In this document: one piece after another, positions 48,061 through 58,727 of the stretch
Position numbering within the stretch: position 1 is the first letter of the stretch
How the letters are laid out: each line of letters begins with the position of its first letter
DNA from: Platycnemis pennipes
Taxonomy: Eukaryota; Arthropoda; Insecta; Odonata; Platycnemididae
Assembly (NCBI GenBank): GCA_933228895.1
Contig: OW121850.1
Coordinates: 32,807,773-32,871,772, forward strand
Direction: 5' to 3'
DNA length: 64,000 nt
Notes under the pieces: model-generated
What the model was told of the DNA's origin: nothing
Database searches by the model: none
The model's input: the letters and a program-made list of their open reading frames with translations, nothing else
Program-made: the position numbers and the translations under genes

Positions 48061-49369
48061 TAGTTTCCATTGACAGCCTTACGTCAAACTAATACTAATA
48101 ATATTCATACTTCCTTATCGGTGTCTTTATTCCTTCCTCATGTTACCCTTCCACTAGAAACAGCACGAGCCCTGGATTCTACTGGCGATTACAGTTCTTC
48201 ACTTTTCAATTTGCAAGGCTGATTTTATATTCGGAGGTGGGCATGCCTTTAATGCCATTAAAGCACCCAATAATATGCATAGTGAGGATTCATTTTGTTT
48301 CAACACTGTCAACAAAGGAAGGCTTTAAATACCAGAGAACTCACCAAAACATTGGTAAATGTCGGGCTGATACACTCTTGGATTTCTTATTCTCATCGTC
48401 GCTTCGTTTGAACGATTGATTTTGTTGCAAGTAAATAGATATTTCCTCGCAACAAAAATGGAAAAAATTGGAACTCCGGTGAATATGGCTTCCTATTACT
48501 CACATTTTTTTTTCACAAGTTTTTAATCACATATCCACTATATATAATCAATTACTCTCAAATTCATATAACCTTAATTATATTTGCTTTCCATACCATA
48601 AAGTAAGATTATGTATGAAAGGGAAATTATTTTAGCTACGTATACGTGTACTAATTGAGTAAAAAAACATCCAATCTTATCTAATTAATGCATTTCATAT
48701 CCTAATAGCATGGTAGTGGCCATTAAAAAGCACATAGAAAAATAATATCCTCGTTGCTAAAAACAAAACTACTTGCCTTGTAGTGATAAATGTAGGCCCT
48801 TAGCCCTTACTCATGTTATGTTAATATTTCTTACACGATGAATTAAATACAAAACGGACTCAAATTGCTCCAGAGATGGCAAATATTTTCATTTCTTTTT
48901 TTTTAAATCCAGCATCGTATTTAATTCTCCTTTGCAAAAGCATGTTTCCCTTTTTATGCTACTCATTGTTGTTCTATATTCCTTACGACATTCTTTTACT
49001 CTGAAGTTAGAAAGATAAAATTGCAATGAGAAAAGTAATATGCCGTAGTTATTCACAGGAATTTAAAGTAAAAAAGCTATTTAACCTATTTGACGAATTT
49101 CACCTAGAGTCACTTATTTCTTTCATTTCCATGATACCTTAATTTTTGTAGCCTTAATAGATTTATCATAAAGTGCACTGCGTTCTCATTACCTACTAAT
49201 AAATACTCTTAGCATTTTACGTGGAAAATGAGGAACGATATTGCCTCAATAACGTGTAGACCACCGAGTAATACGAATAGTATCCTACGTGTTATAGTGT
49301 ATTACTTACCCTACTCTCATCCACGAATGTACCCTGATACCACTTTAGCGATAGCTACGTTACTACTTT
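48061..49369. other. AT-rich non-coding stretch
   Basis: I see nothing recognisable apart from short AT-driven frames. Confidence 0.5.
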
Positions 49370-49716
49370 CATTTATCTTCTTTCTCTTTTTTCCTCTCGT
49401 ATCTGAATCTCCGTATTTCCGCCCTCTTCTCTTCCGCAATACATTTCGACTTCTCGTCCATAAACAAATTCCTCCTTACTCCACCTCGGACCAATCGTCT
49501 AACATGAAACCCAACCTCCTTTTTCTACCTTTAATCCTCTTCCTTCCTCCGATACCTCCTTCCCTCTCTCTCCCGGGCACGTTCCCTCCCCCACCCAAAG
49601 CCTCCTCTCTTCCTCCCAGGCCCCTTCAACCTCGCCATCCTTCCCCATCCCTCGCATGGCTCCAGGGACCCCACCCTCCCCACCCACTCCCGCCCACGGT
49701 CATGAGACCGCCTCTC

Positions 49717-49724
49717 ATGCAAAT
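49717..49724 (+). promoter_or_regulatory. Octamer (POU-type) site
   Basis: A perfect ATGCAAAT, the core recognised by POU-domain factors, sits 27 bases from the X-box and at the compositional switch of the island. A single 8-mer can occur by chance, and its placement is what makes it notable. Confidence 0.35.
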
Positions 49725-49750
49725 CAGAGCTTGGTTCGCAATAACATCTC

Positions 49751-49764
49751 GTCGCCATGGAAAC
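49751..49764 (-). promoter_or_regulatory. RFX/DAF-19-type X-box
   Basis: Read on the minus strand the site is GTTTCCATGGCGAC, one mismatch from the ciliary X-box consensus GTTNCCATRGNAAC. On plus, GTCGCC-AT-GGAAAC fits the general RFX half-site pattern RYYNYY-N-RRNRAC. X-boxes of this quality normally lie close upstream of ciliary genes bound by RFX factors. No such gene is recognised in the window. Confidence 0.45.
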
Positions 49765-50300
49765 GCACGCTGCGGAGGGAGGGAGTGGTGGAATACATGG
49801 GTTGAGGAGAGAGGGAAGCAGAGTTGAAGTGAGGTGAAGGGCGCGAAGGGTGAAGGCTTGGCGAGTGAGGGGAGGGGATGTGGGAGGGGAAAAAGAGATG
49901 GACCTCACTCTATATAGCAGCGTTCCGGCGCTTCGGCCTGGACGTGCTCAGGGAGAGGAGGGTGCGGATAGGGGCCAATGGGGATTTTAAGGGATGGGGA
50001 GGCAGAAGTGGGTGGGTGCGCTGAGTGATGGGGTAGACCCCGGAGGGTCCAGGGGATGGATGGTGGACCGCTACGATTTTCCAGGGCTGAGCCGAGAGAG
50101 AGGGGGTGGGACAGAGAGGAAGCCGTGGGAGCGATGTGAGACAGTGGGAAGGGGGAAGTATTAGGAGGTGCGCCGGCGTTGCATTGTGGGGAGGAGTTAG
50201 TCATAATTTGTGCCATTGGATCCATTATGGTTTCCGAGGGGGTGTAAGGTGGGGGAGAAATGAGAAGGACCGAGGGCAGGCGGGGGGGAAACGAATTTAA

Positions 50301-53300
50301 TTAAGGGAGTCTCAATCGCCTTAATTTGGGCGAAATGGGAGCCATGGTCCGCCCTTCCTCTCAAGTCACCGCCACCGATACAAAAAAAAATACAAAGCAA
50401 GAACTACGACGCGCATATAAATGAATTGGTGAGCTGTACTCCCAAGAGGACGGAGGAAAGATCGTCATTGGGACAGAGCCGTTTGAGAGCAGAAATTTAA
50501 GACAGAGCATTACTTTACGTGTGCTGCAAATTAAACCTTTGATTCAAACCATACCATCCTCTTCGCTCTAATAACTTTTCTTATCCCTCTGCAATGTATA
50601 TTGGTTTCCAGCCTCCTTGCTATGCACACCTGTAGTGTTTGCAGAATAATTTGAGCATGAATGTTGTAGGTGGGCTCCTATCCCGTAACTATTTTTTCTC
50701 TTCCTTTTATGCATTTTCCTTCTTCCGCTGCTTGGGCCAAACGGACTCAAAACAACATAATCACATAAACATTTATTCGCACACAAGTGTTCCTACTTTT
50801 GGGACAACACGAATGTAGACTCACCAACATTTTACCTGCATCGTCTCGATTATAAAAATGAAAATATAATCGTACACAAAAATTGATAAATAAAACTAGC
50901 AACAAAATTCTTCGAAGCATCTTCTATCCGCCTTAACCTTCAGGCATTATTGCATGATTTATTTCATTTTTGAAACTCCTGATCCTTATATGCATTCCAC
51001 GCTGTCTATGGTAGTACAACCGCGATTACCCACTCCCCTCTCACCGATGACTGATGCACCACAATCCCACCATTTACATCATTTCTCCTATTCTCTCCAC
51101 AAACAAAAACCGACTCTTTCATGGTGTGAATTATCGGAATAATATCACCAAATTTTCACGACATGTTCCACATTATTCCGCAACATGATTTTGTTCTCTT
51201 TCTCGAAAACTCTACAGCTGCATAACACTCTGCGCATTTATAATACTTTTAAGCATTCAGACTCATTCATTTTTGGCATACGCTATGAGCCGGAGAAGAG
51301 GACAATTTATGCACAAACGCTTTTATGTAACAGGGTTCCCATGCTTTCCAATGCATTTCTCTGTGTAGCCACCTGTTGCAACCATTTTATTCTCTCCGCG
51401 TCTTGAAACTAATTATTCAGGATGCCTAGCATTCTTTGTGGGCCTTAAGCAAGCAACGACGAAAAAAACAATTCTTTATATTTTAAAGCGTTACATCTAT
51501 CTCACAACAGAATAAAAAACCTGGCAAATTCTCTTCTACTCAAACCATTAAATATACGGAAGGCGCAGAGAATTTATGAACAGAGTTATTGCATGCTCAT
51601 TTAAAATATTACTTTTGTAGCTCTGTAACAAAAACCTCAGTAGATACAACGTAAACAGAAAAAGAAAAAATGGTCTAAATTGTGTGCTAAACCACCGAAA
51701 TATAATCACAAAACTAAGGCAAAAATGAAATGAAAATCCATTTCATCTGATTCTAAACAACTTTTAAAACGTTTAGTCTTATATAAAATACAACACTTTT
51801 GGTTCTTAAAAGAGGCCAGATTCAATGCAATAATGCTCTTTTCATGAATCTGAATACACGTAGCAGCAAAAAAGAAACATGATATTTCTTAAAGCTTGTA
51901 GTTTTCCTTTTGTTATTTTTTAACACTGGAAACTGATAAATAAGTATAAGTGAAATAAGTACATGATTACCAAAAGTTCAGCGCATAATTCTTACAACAT
52001 GAGGATGCACTAATTACAACAAATTAATTACGTAAACCATATCACTAATATTTTAAAAATATTCTAACACTACTTCAGTGTCTATTAGAATGGTCTACTA
52101 GGGACAGAAAAAATTCCATGGGTAGACTCCACACCAGAGAAGAACCATATGACGAGACGTTTACAAAGTAAAATTGCAAGAATAGATTGAGGGGTACGGA
52201 GAAACATACTCCTATATTAAAGTGTCCGAAAGTAGACAATACGCCTTCATAGCCGAAAGAAGAAAGGAAATTTTTACAGTTCACCACCATTTTAACATTA
52301 TACTACTTAGTTTTGTAATTCTCCAAGCACATAGAATTGATAATTTAGGACGCAAGAACTTTCTATCTCAATCTCTAAAAACAATAATTCCATAAGTGAT
52401 GAGTAGCTTTTAGTTTCCCTTATTTCTATTGTGTAAACGCAGTGACGAGCGACAGAATTATACTTTAGCATCATTTTCCAATTTAGAGAAAATTAGCAGT
52501 CCGAAATAGATTAAGGATAATGTGAATAATCGATCAATTAATAGTAAACGGGATATATTTTGATTAATAGAGCAGGAGAAATAAAATTTATGGCAAGGTT
52601 TTATTATTGTTGATAATTTCTGGAGGTTAATTATTTAGCCATGTTCCCATTTCATCTCACTTTACGGGTACATGGTAACGAACTGCCTCATTTCCTCAAT
52701 AGGAAAATCTTTCCTGTTTTCAATGCACATAATCGATAATTGCTTTTATGACGCGGTAATATTTATCACTAAAATTACCCAGAATGACGTAGAAATAGCT
52801 ATACTAGATTTCTTTGGAAATTGTGCGTTTATTATTTTACTCAAAATAGATCACAAACACTGACAATAAAAAGTTTACACTAACCCATATATCTAGCAAA
52901 AAATACGAAAAAATGATTTTAGAGATAAATAGCCTCACAGATACTTTTAAAATGATCTCTCTTTGTGAAAAATATGGGTTCTGAGTTGGCACTATAATGA
53001 CCGGATAGATAGACATATGTGTAGGCAGCCTCGTTTGCAGTGTATTGCAGTCGTTGCATTAGATTTAAGGTGTGCCGACGGCAATGGTCATTTGCACCAG
53101 CAGTATATCTGTGAATGGGTCTTTTATTAACGGCAATTAAGAGAACCATTGTAACCCCACTGTCATGAATGCCCGCGGATATGGGATTATTGCAAAACCA
53201 ATTGATGATTTACATGATAATGCAATTTTTATTATTATATTACAATGATTTAGTAGCAAGAGTTTTACGAAACGACACAAATATACGAAAAACCTAACTC

Positions 53301-53329
53301 GAAACCCTCGATATAGTTGTTTAATCTCG
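50301..53329. other. AT-rich non-coding stretch
   Basis: No gene, SINE or inverted-repeat element was recognised in about 3 kb. Frames are short and AT-driven. Confidence 0.5.
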
Positions 53330-53450
53330 CTAGCTTAAGCAATCGGAACGATATCGATCGATCCAGGTTCAAGTCCCGGTCTTGGTGAATGATTATGCCA
53401 TGATGGAATTTAACATAGATACACTCATCAGAGGATAACTACACTAAGAC
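53330..53450 (+). mobile_element. tRNA-derived SINE, family A, copy 5
   Basis: The B-box region CCAGGTTCAAGTCCCGG is followed by TCTTGGTGAATGATTATG, then TGATGGAATTTAACATAG and a CACTCATCAGAGG segment. This is the same block order as the 31.0 kb copy (GTTCGAATCCCGG, GGCGAATGATT, GTGGAATTTC, GCATTTTCATCGGG). The head upstream is diverged. Confidence 0.6.
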
Positions 53451-55019
53451 TTCTTAAGGCCAGTTTGCGGTCCATTGCATGAAAAATCTCTTGGATACAA
53501 GAACACTACGCATGCCCTGTGAAAATTTACCGATTGAGCCCATTCTCGCTAGGAATGGCAGAATACTCCGTACCTATATACATGTATATATATATATTCA
53601 AATTGTGACAAAGTCGGACTGTGAGGCCTTGCCTTGGGCTTATAAATGCTTGTTTCTGGCATTGCTACACTAAGGAGTAAGTTAGTCAGGAAAGCAAATT
53701 TAATTCCAATACTTATGTGGGCAGACGGAATATTATGGCACTGAACGAGGTTTTCATGACGAACGTCACTTTGGTTCACCACAGTTCTCATCATTATTGC
53801 AGAAAAAAATACAATTATTATGATTACAATACACTAGAACTCATCGCACATTGTATGATAATGCTCAAATAAAAATAAAAAAAGCGAACAATATTTAAGC
53901 TTTCATTTTGAATATACAGAATGATCGCAGTGAGAATTAAAAATATAGTGGAAAAATAGATTCTTATTCTCACGGAATTTACCTGGATTTGGAATTTGAA
54001 TGGGAGTATCTACTATGTTACACAGCAGTTTTAAGTTATTTGACAAATTCAAAATGCGCCAGATAGTGAAAGAACCAAAATGCTGTGTTAGCCACTTGGT
54101 CGTCGTCGTGAGACTGACCAGTGGTTTCGGCATATTCAGGAGAGGTGTTTTTGATGTCTGGACCAGAGTCCTCTTGATGGCATTCTAAACACTACTCCCT
54201 AGTTATTATTTGACAATCCAGAGGACTCTGTGTCTGGACGTAGGTACTCGAGGTGTATGGTTTTGTCTTTCTAGTACACTGCAGGTGACATTGGAAAAGG
54301 AACTAGCGCTTTATACTCATTTGCGTATTTCTTACACCATAGGGCGCAACTCTTGGTGAGATGTGGTGTGTGAAAATCGTCTATAATATGAAATATCTAG
54401 CCTAAATCTTCAAAATATGCTGGAATTGTGAGAATGGGTCTTTCCTTAAGTGTACAATATATGATTAAAACCTGAAATCCTAATCACTAGTTAGAGTGTT
54501 AGTCTTCTGCGGGCCATGGGGACCCGGGATCTAAAGTGAGTGAAACATATTTGTACACCGTCAAGACACTAAAATAATCTTGTGGTGCGGTTATCCGATT
54601 ATCTGAAAGGCATGACAGGGAGGAGATTGGCAGGTGGCCGAGAAAAAGAAAGCCTTGAATATGAGAATTCACGCGTCAAAAGTCTCAGTAAGTGGTGATC
54701 TCATCACTCAACTGACAAACTCTCGTTCGGACTGGTAGCTGAGCGAACGCAGAACAGATACATGAGAGTTTGCGCAATATGTGACTAAAAATTAGACTGA
54801 ACGTGTTACATACAACATTGTTTCTGTTTAAATGCGATGGTGATCAGCGGGAGAGAACTTATCATTTCCATTACTCTGTTGTCAGGTGATTCAAAAGAAG
54901 GTTTCACTCAGTTTTAATGGAGTTTTATTTTGTAGCATTTAATTAAAAGGCTTCCCTGATCTATTTTTCTATTTCTAAATTTTACGAATTTTTAAATTTT
55001 AAAAAGCTAGATTGAAAAT
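53451..55019. other. Non-coding stretch with a TA microsatellite and a hairpin
   Basis: A TA run lies at about 53584-53597. At 54153-54241 CAGAGTCCTCT and its reverse complement AGAGGACTCTG form a hairpin with an insert of about 45 bases, and GTCTGGAC flanks both arms as a direct repeat. A weak tRNA-like segment occurs at about 54485-54540 (A-box-like TTAGAGTGTTAGTC). No gene is recognised. Confidence 0.35.
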
Positions 55020-55163
55020 CTCGCGGCTGAGCTTAAAGCCACCGAGTGCGCCATTCGGGTTGTGGATGGGGGGTCGACCTCTAGATATAGAGGTTAGCTG
55101 CGAGATAAGCGAGTTTACTCGTCAAATAAGCAGTGATGGTGATGATGATGATGATGATGATGA
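55020..55163 (+). mobile_element. Structured 3' tail of a non-LTR retrotransposon
   Basis: Three consecutive short stem-loops can be drawn: CCGA/TCGG at 55042-55058, a perfect 7-bp ACCTCTA-GATA-TAGAGGT at 55077-55094, and CGAG-TTTA-CTCG at about 55110-55121. They are followed by a TGA/GATGAT microsatellite at 55134-55162. A compact hairpin region ending in TGA repeats is typical of LINE 3' UTRs, where the repeat is the tail. No coding part remains. The plus frame 55012-55269, with its Asp run, is a translation of the tail and not a gene. Confidence 0.55.
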
Positions 55164-55664
55164 GATTGAAAATAGGGTTGATGAATTTATCATAATATTT
55201 ACACGTGCCAAAATAAAGTATTGGAAGAACAACACAATAAAATGCTATAAAACTAGGAGAGTAAAATAAAATCACCATTTTGATCACTTCTCAGATATCT
55301 CCCAAGATGTTGACATGTAAATAATTACTATTTAATTGCATCCTCTAAATGCTAACTTCTTACGCATGACCGAAGTATTACCATCTATGCGTCTTTAGCA
55401 ATTAAAAATGTATCGGAATACAGTACTATAATGTAAACTGAAACATGGTTTAGACGATTCAATAAGTAAAATAGCCATAGCCATGATTATTTATTAAAAC
55501 TAACGCGTATGGTTAATGAGTTTTCAATTTCAACCCAGCATTATTTTTGCAAGCCTTTTAAAAAACTAGTTAATGGTTCCTATCTAGGTAACTGGCAATC
55601 ATGTAACATTACATGAGGCCAAGTGGAAATTACCATTGACAAAAATTAAATGACTAAATATTTT
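55164..55664. other. AT-rich spacer
   Basis: I see nothing recognisable in this stretch. Confidence 0.5.
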
Positions 55665-55814
55665 GGTTAGAGTGTTTGAACTTCTTCATAGAGATCCTCA
55701 AATGCTAATATAGCTGTTATAGTTATTGTGGTTATATATTGTGGTTATACATGTATTGTGGTTAGAGTGTTTGAACTTCTTCATAGAGATCCTCAAATGC
55801 TATTATAGCTGTTA
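55665..55814. repeat. Near-perfect two-copy tandem repeat, period 95 bp
   Basis: A 55-base segment beginning GGTTAGAGTGTTTGAACTTC and ending ATAGCTGTTA occurs at 55665-55719 and 55760-55814 with a single mismatch. The linker holds two further TTGTGGTTATA words that are truncated starts of the unit. The near identity indicates a recent duplication. Confidence 0.9.
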
Positions 55815-56639
55815 CAGTAGAAATCATGCTAAAATATTAACGTACTCCTGACAGAATAATGCATTATAATTTTTGCCGGAAACGTAACCCTGCAATATGA
55901 AAATCGTAATCTCATTAATTCAAGAGAATGTAAGGGTACTTGCGTAATAAAAGAAGAACGTCTCAACGGGTGTAAGAATAATGCAGGAAGAGATCTCAAA
56001 AGCAGTACAGGGGTACAAGGAGGAATGAGGGAGGCTGTAGGAGAAAATCACGAACTTAAAAAGCCAGAAAGGAGAAAAATAACACAACAATGAAACCAAA
56101 GAAACAAAAACAAAGAGAAGCATCTGACAGTTCATTAATCATTTTTTTGCAGATTACAGACATACTCTATGAATCTCATTTAAATTCATGCACAGGTTTT
56201 TCGAGGATTTTTCCTTCACCAGGGGTAAACTCAGCCGACTTTGGAAGCTTTAACTTTAAACTAACCATTTCTTACATAGTCCGGACTTGATGAAAATTGC
56301 CTAGGAAAATCCATTATATTTATCATCAGGGAACAACAGGGATCCAACCTAACATCTTTTTCACCCGTCGTGAAAACAATCCATGCAATGAAGGTTTTCT
56401 TTACCGACGAGGTCAATGGCAAGGAAACGACGATATTTACCTTTCACAGTTTCAGAGTTCCTAACCACGGGTAAAGAAAGGAATGCCAATCTTTGCTTCG
56501 GCCTGCTGTAGCTGGTTTCATTCGGAGATTTCTTCCAAAATACGCGAGACACTTCGCCAGCAGAAAAGGGAGGTGAAATGGAAGAGTATATGAACACGGA
56601 AAAAGAAGCGATCTCTGACAAGGAGTTGAAAAGGTGGAA
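55815..56639. other. AT-rich spacer
   Basis: No recognisable feature. Short frames on both strands have no known domains. Confidence 0.45.
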
Positions 56640-57450
56640 ATAGTTTGTGATTACTTTGCTGCGATCGACGTTTAGGGAGGGGAGAGGGACGGAAAGGAGG
56701 AGGAAAAAGAAAGATCAGGCTGAGAGCGATATGGGAGGAGCGAGAGAGAAGATGGAAGAGTCGAAAAACCCTCCGGTAAACAAATAAGTCACCCCCGTTC
56801 CTCGGTTTTCCCTCACTCCTTTTCATTCCATTACGAGAGCAAAAGATATCCGGGACTTTAACAAGAGTTTATAGTTTCCCGAAAATGTCTCTAAAGTTGT
56901 AAGACTTGAGGCAGCTCTATACCAATTGGGGGGAGGAGTGGAATTTAAAGAGGGAGGGGTATGTTGGGGTCGGATCGGGGAGGACTGCGAGTCAGGTGGC
57001 GGGGGGCATCTCCCTAATTAAAACTTATGGTGAACTTCTGTGCGCGGGGCGCTTTCGGCGGGAGGATGATGACGGGGGAATGAATGGGGGCGGGGGGTGC
57101 GGAGGCATAGTTGGCCCTCGGGGAGGGCGAGGAAGGGTGGGAAACAAGGGCTTTTGGATGGGAGAAAGGGGCAAAGGGGCAAAGGGAGGATGGTGAGGGC
57201 TGGAGCGACGTCACGTGGACTTTTTCCAAAAGGGAGTGTGCTCACTTATTTTCACGAATGAAAGAAAGGAGCTGCACACGGGACGCGAGAAAGGGAGGTA
57301 TGTAATGAACTGCTCTTCGGATCGCTCGCGAGTGATAGAGAATACATTCCGTGCGCTGATTATCCCCGCCAGACGCGAGTGAGCTTTTCATTTGGGGTGT
57401 TCTCTCGCTCGGAGATATCAGAGGAAGCGTAAGGGCGGAAGGGAATTAAA
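56640..57450. promoter_or_regulatory. GC-richer island, purine-biased, CpG-bearing at its right end
   Basis: From 56640 to about 57200 the plus strand is G/A-rich, with many GGGG words between 56925 and 57200. From 57260 to 57420 CG dinucleotides cluster (GGATCGCTCGCGAGTGATAG at 57319-57338, CCGCCAGACGCGAGTGAGC at 57367-57385). The palindromic core TCGCGA and the repeated GCGAGTGA word stand out. Gly-rich frames on plus and Pro-rich frames on minus are composition artefacts. Confidence 0.35.
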
Positions 57451-58604
57451 GGAGTTATTTCCCTATTTGTATTTCGATCTAAAAGTTTCCCTGCACCTGT
57501 AGAAGTTAGCCTGGGAGCAAGGTAATAGCAACCGAGCATTCCATATATTGATAAATTTTTACCTTTGCTTGAGATTTTTCATACTTTCGCTACTGGTCGT
57601 AAACAAAAACGCAATAAATGTGTAAAATCACCTATAATATGCAGTAAAAATATAGCTAATGGCTAAAATTATGGCCATAAGGCTATAATTAATGTGATAC
57701 AAAAGCCCATGTTAAAATTTTTTTTCTACTATGGTAACACAAATTTTGAAAGTCAAGGCATATATTATGAAAGTTTTATATTTTTACCCATGTTTTTACA
57801 ACACTATACTATTCTGCATAAAAAAATCACAAAACTGTTGATTTTAGAAAGTCCAAAAAAAACAAATTATATTGGAACCAATTATTACAGGAGTTCCAGC
57901 TTTCGAACAGTCGGTTTCCCACACACCAGCCATAGTGATATTTTATTACTCAAGTAGGCTCTGTATCTTGAAAACAAGAGCTAATATAAACTTTTTATGG
58001 TGATTTTCGTGTTTAGCGAGACAAAATACTTCGGAAAGAACTAATTTTGAACCCGAAACTTTTTTGGTGTTGGGTAGTGTTATTATATGAGAAGGAAAAT
58101 TTATTTAGTGCCAACAATATGGAAAAGGGCTCCATGATCATATTATTCTAGCTCTATTAAACTGTTATAGAATATATGCATTTTGATAATTTTCAAGACT
58201 TGAATCCAGTATATGGACAGCCACTCAGTAAAATTTATCTATTCAATATTAAATACGTACTACAATTCAAAGACAACATTATATAAATACTATAATGCAT
58301 TGACAAATTTCATAAACGCACCAGTTTTCATTTTGCTATTTTGGTGCAGGTATTTGCGCTCCCATTTATGTTTTTTAAAGCTTTGATTATAGCAAATGAA
58401 GAGGATGCATTAGATAAACGAGAAAGTTTAATGAATATGAAGGCTTTTTGGATAAAGCTTAGGGTGACACCATTAAATTTTAACGTTTATTGATTAATGA
58501 AAAATTTTAACTTTGTATGTAATAAACTTCGCATGGTAAGAATTTAGGATGGCGGATTAAAAAAATAAAAAAGGTTACTCAGGAATTATTTTAGTTTAAT
58601 GATC
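57451..58604. other. AT-rich non-coding stretch
   Basis: No gene recognised. The plus frame 57694-57957 is Phe/Tyr/Lys-rich, as expected of AT-rich DNA. Confidence 0.5.
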
Positions 58605-58727
58605 GCCCATTTTAAGGAGGAAATAAATATGAGAAATACGTTTTGACATTCTGTCAAAAGTTTTTTGACTTTGACTTTTGACAATCTGTGCCAAAATTTA
58701 TTTCCAGCTATCCCTACTGAAATGGGC
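58605..58727. repeat. Short foldback element, about 123 bp
   Basis: The ends are GCCCATTT (58605-58612) and AAATGGGC (58720-58727). The next inward block GGAAATAAAT is mirrored by ATTTATTTCC, and the centre has TTTTGACATTCTGTCAAAAG mirrored by CTTTTGACAATCTGTGCCAA. The whole segment can fold as one imperfect hairpin. It looks like a tiny foldback MITE. No clear target duplication is seen, so the superfamily is open. Confidence 0.6.

Larger units (their letters stand above)
49370..50300. promoter_or_regulatory. GC-rich promoter-like island with strand-bias switch
   Basis: The plus strand is strongly C/T-rich up to about 49700 and strongly G/A-rich from about 49780 to 50300. At the switch lie an octamer ATGCAAAT (49717-49724) and an X-box GTCGCCATGGAAAC (49751-49764). 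A TATATAG word follows at 49911-49917. The composition switch with factor sites in the middle resembles a divergent promoter. The 199-codon plus frame 49228-49827 and the minus frames here are Pro- or Gly/Glu-rich composition artefacts. No downstream coding exon is recognised, so the promoter call is inference. Confidence 0.45.

Noticed and set aside
49228..49827. 199-codon plus-strand frame with a hydrophobic stretch and Pro-rich tail
   Set aside because: The composition follows the C/T-rich tract exactly (Pro, Leu, Ser). The apparent membrane segment is a by-product of T-rich codons. No family resemblance.
54485..54540. tRNA-like segment with A-box-like TTAGAGTGTTAGTC
   Set aside because: The B-box position reads GGACCCGGGATCT, too far from the consensus to support a SINE or tRNA call.
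55012..55269. 85-codon frame with a poly-Asp run
   Set aside because: The Asp run is the translated GAT microsatellite of a LINE-like 3' tail.
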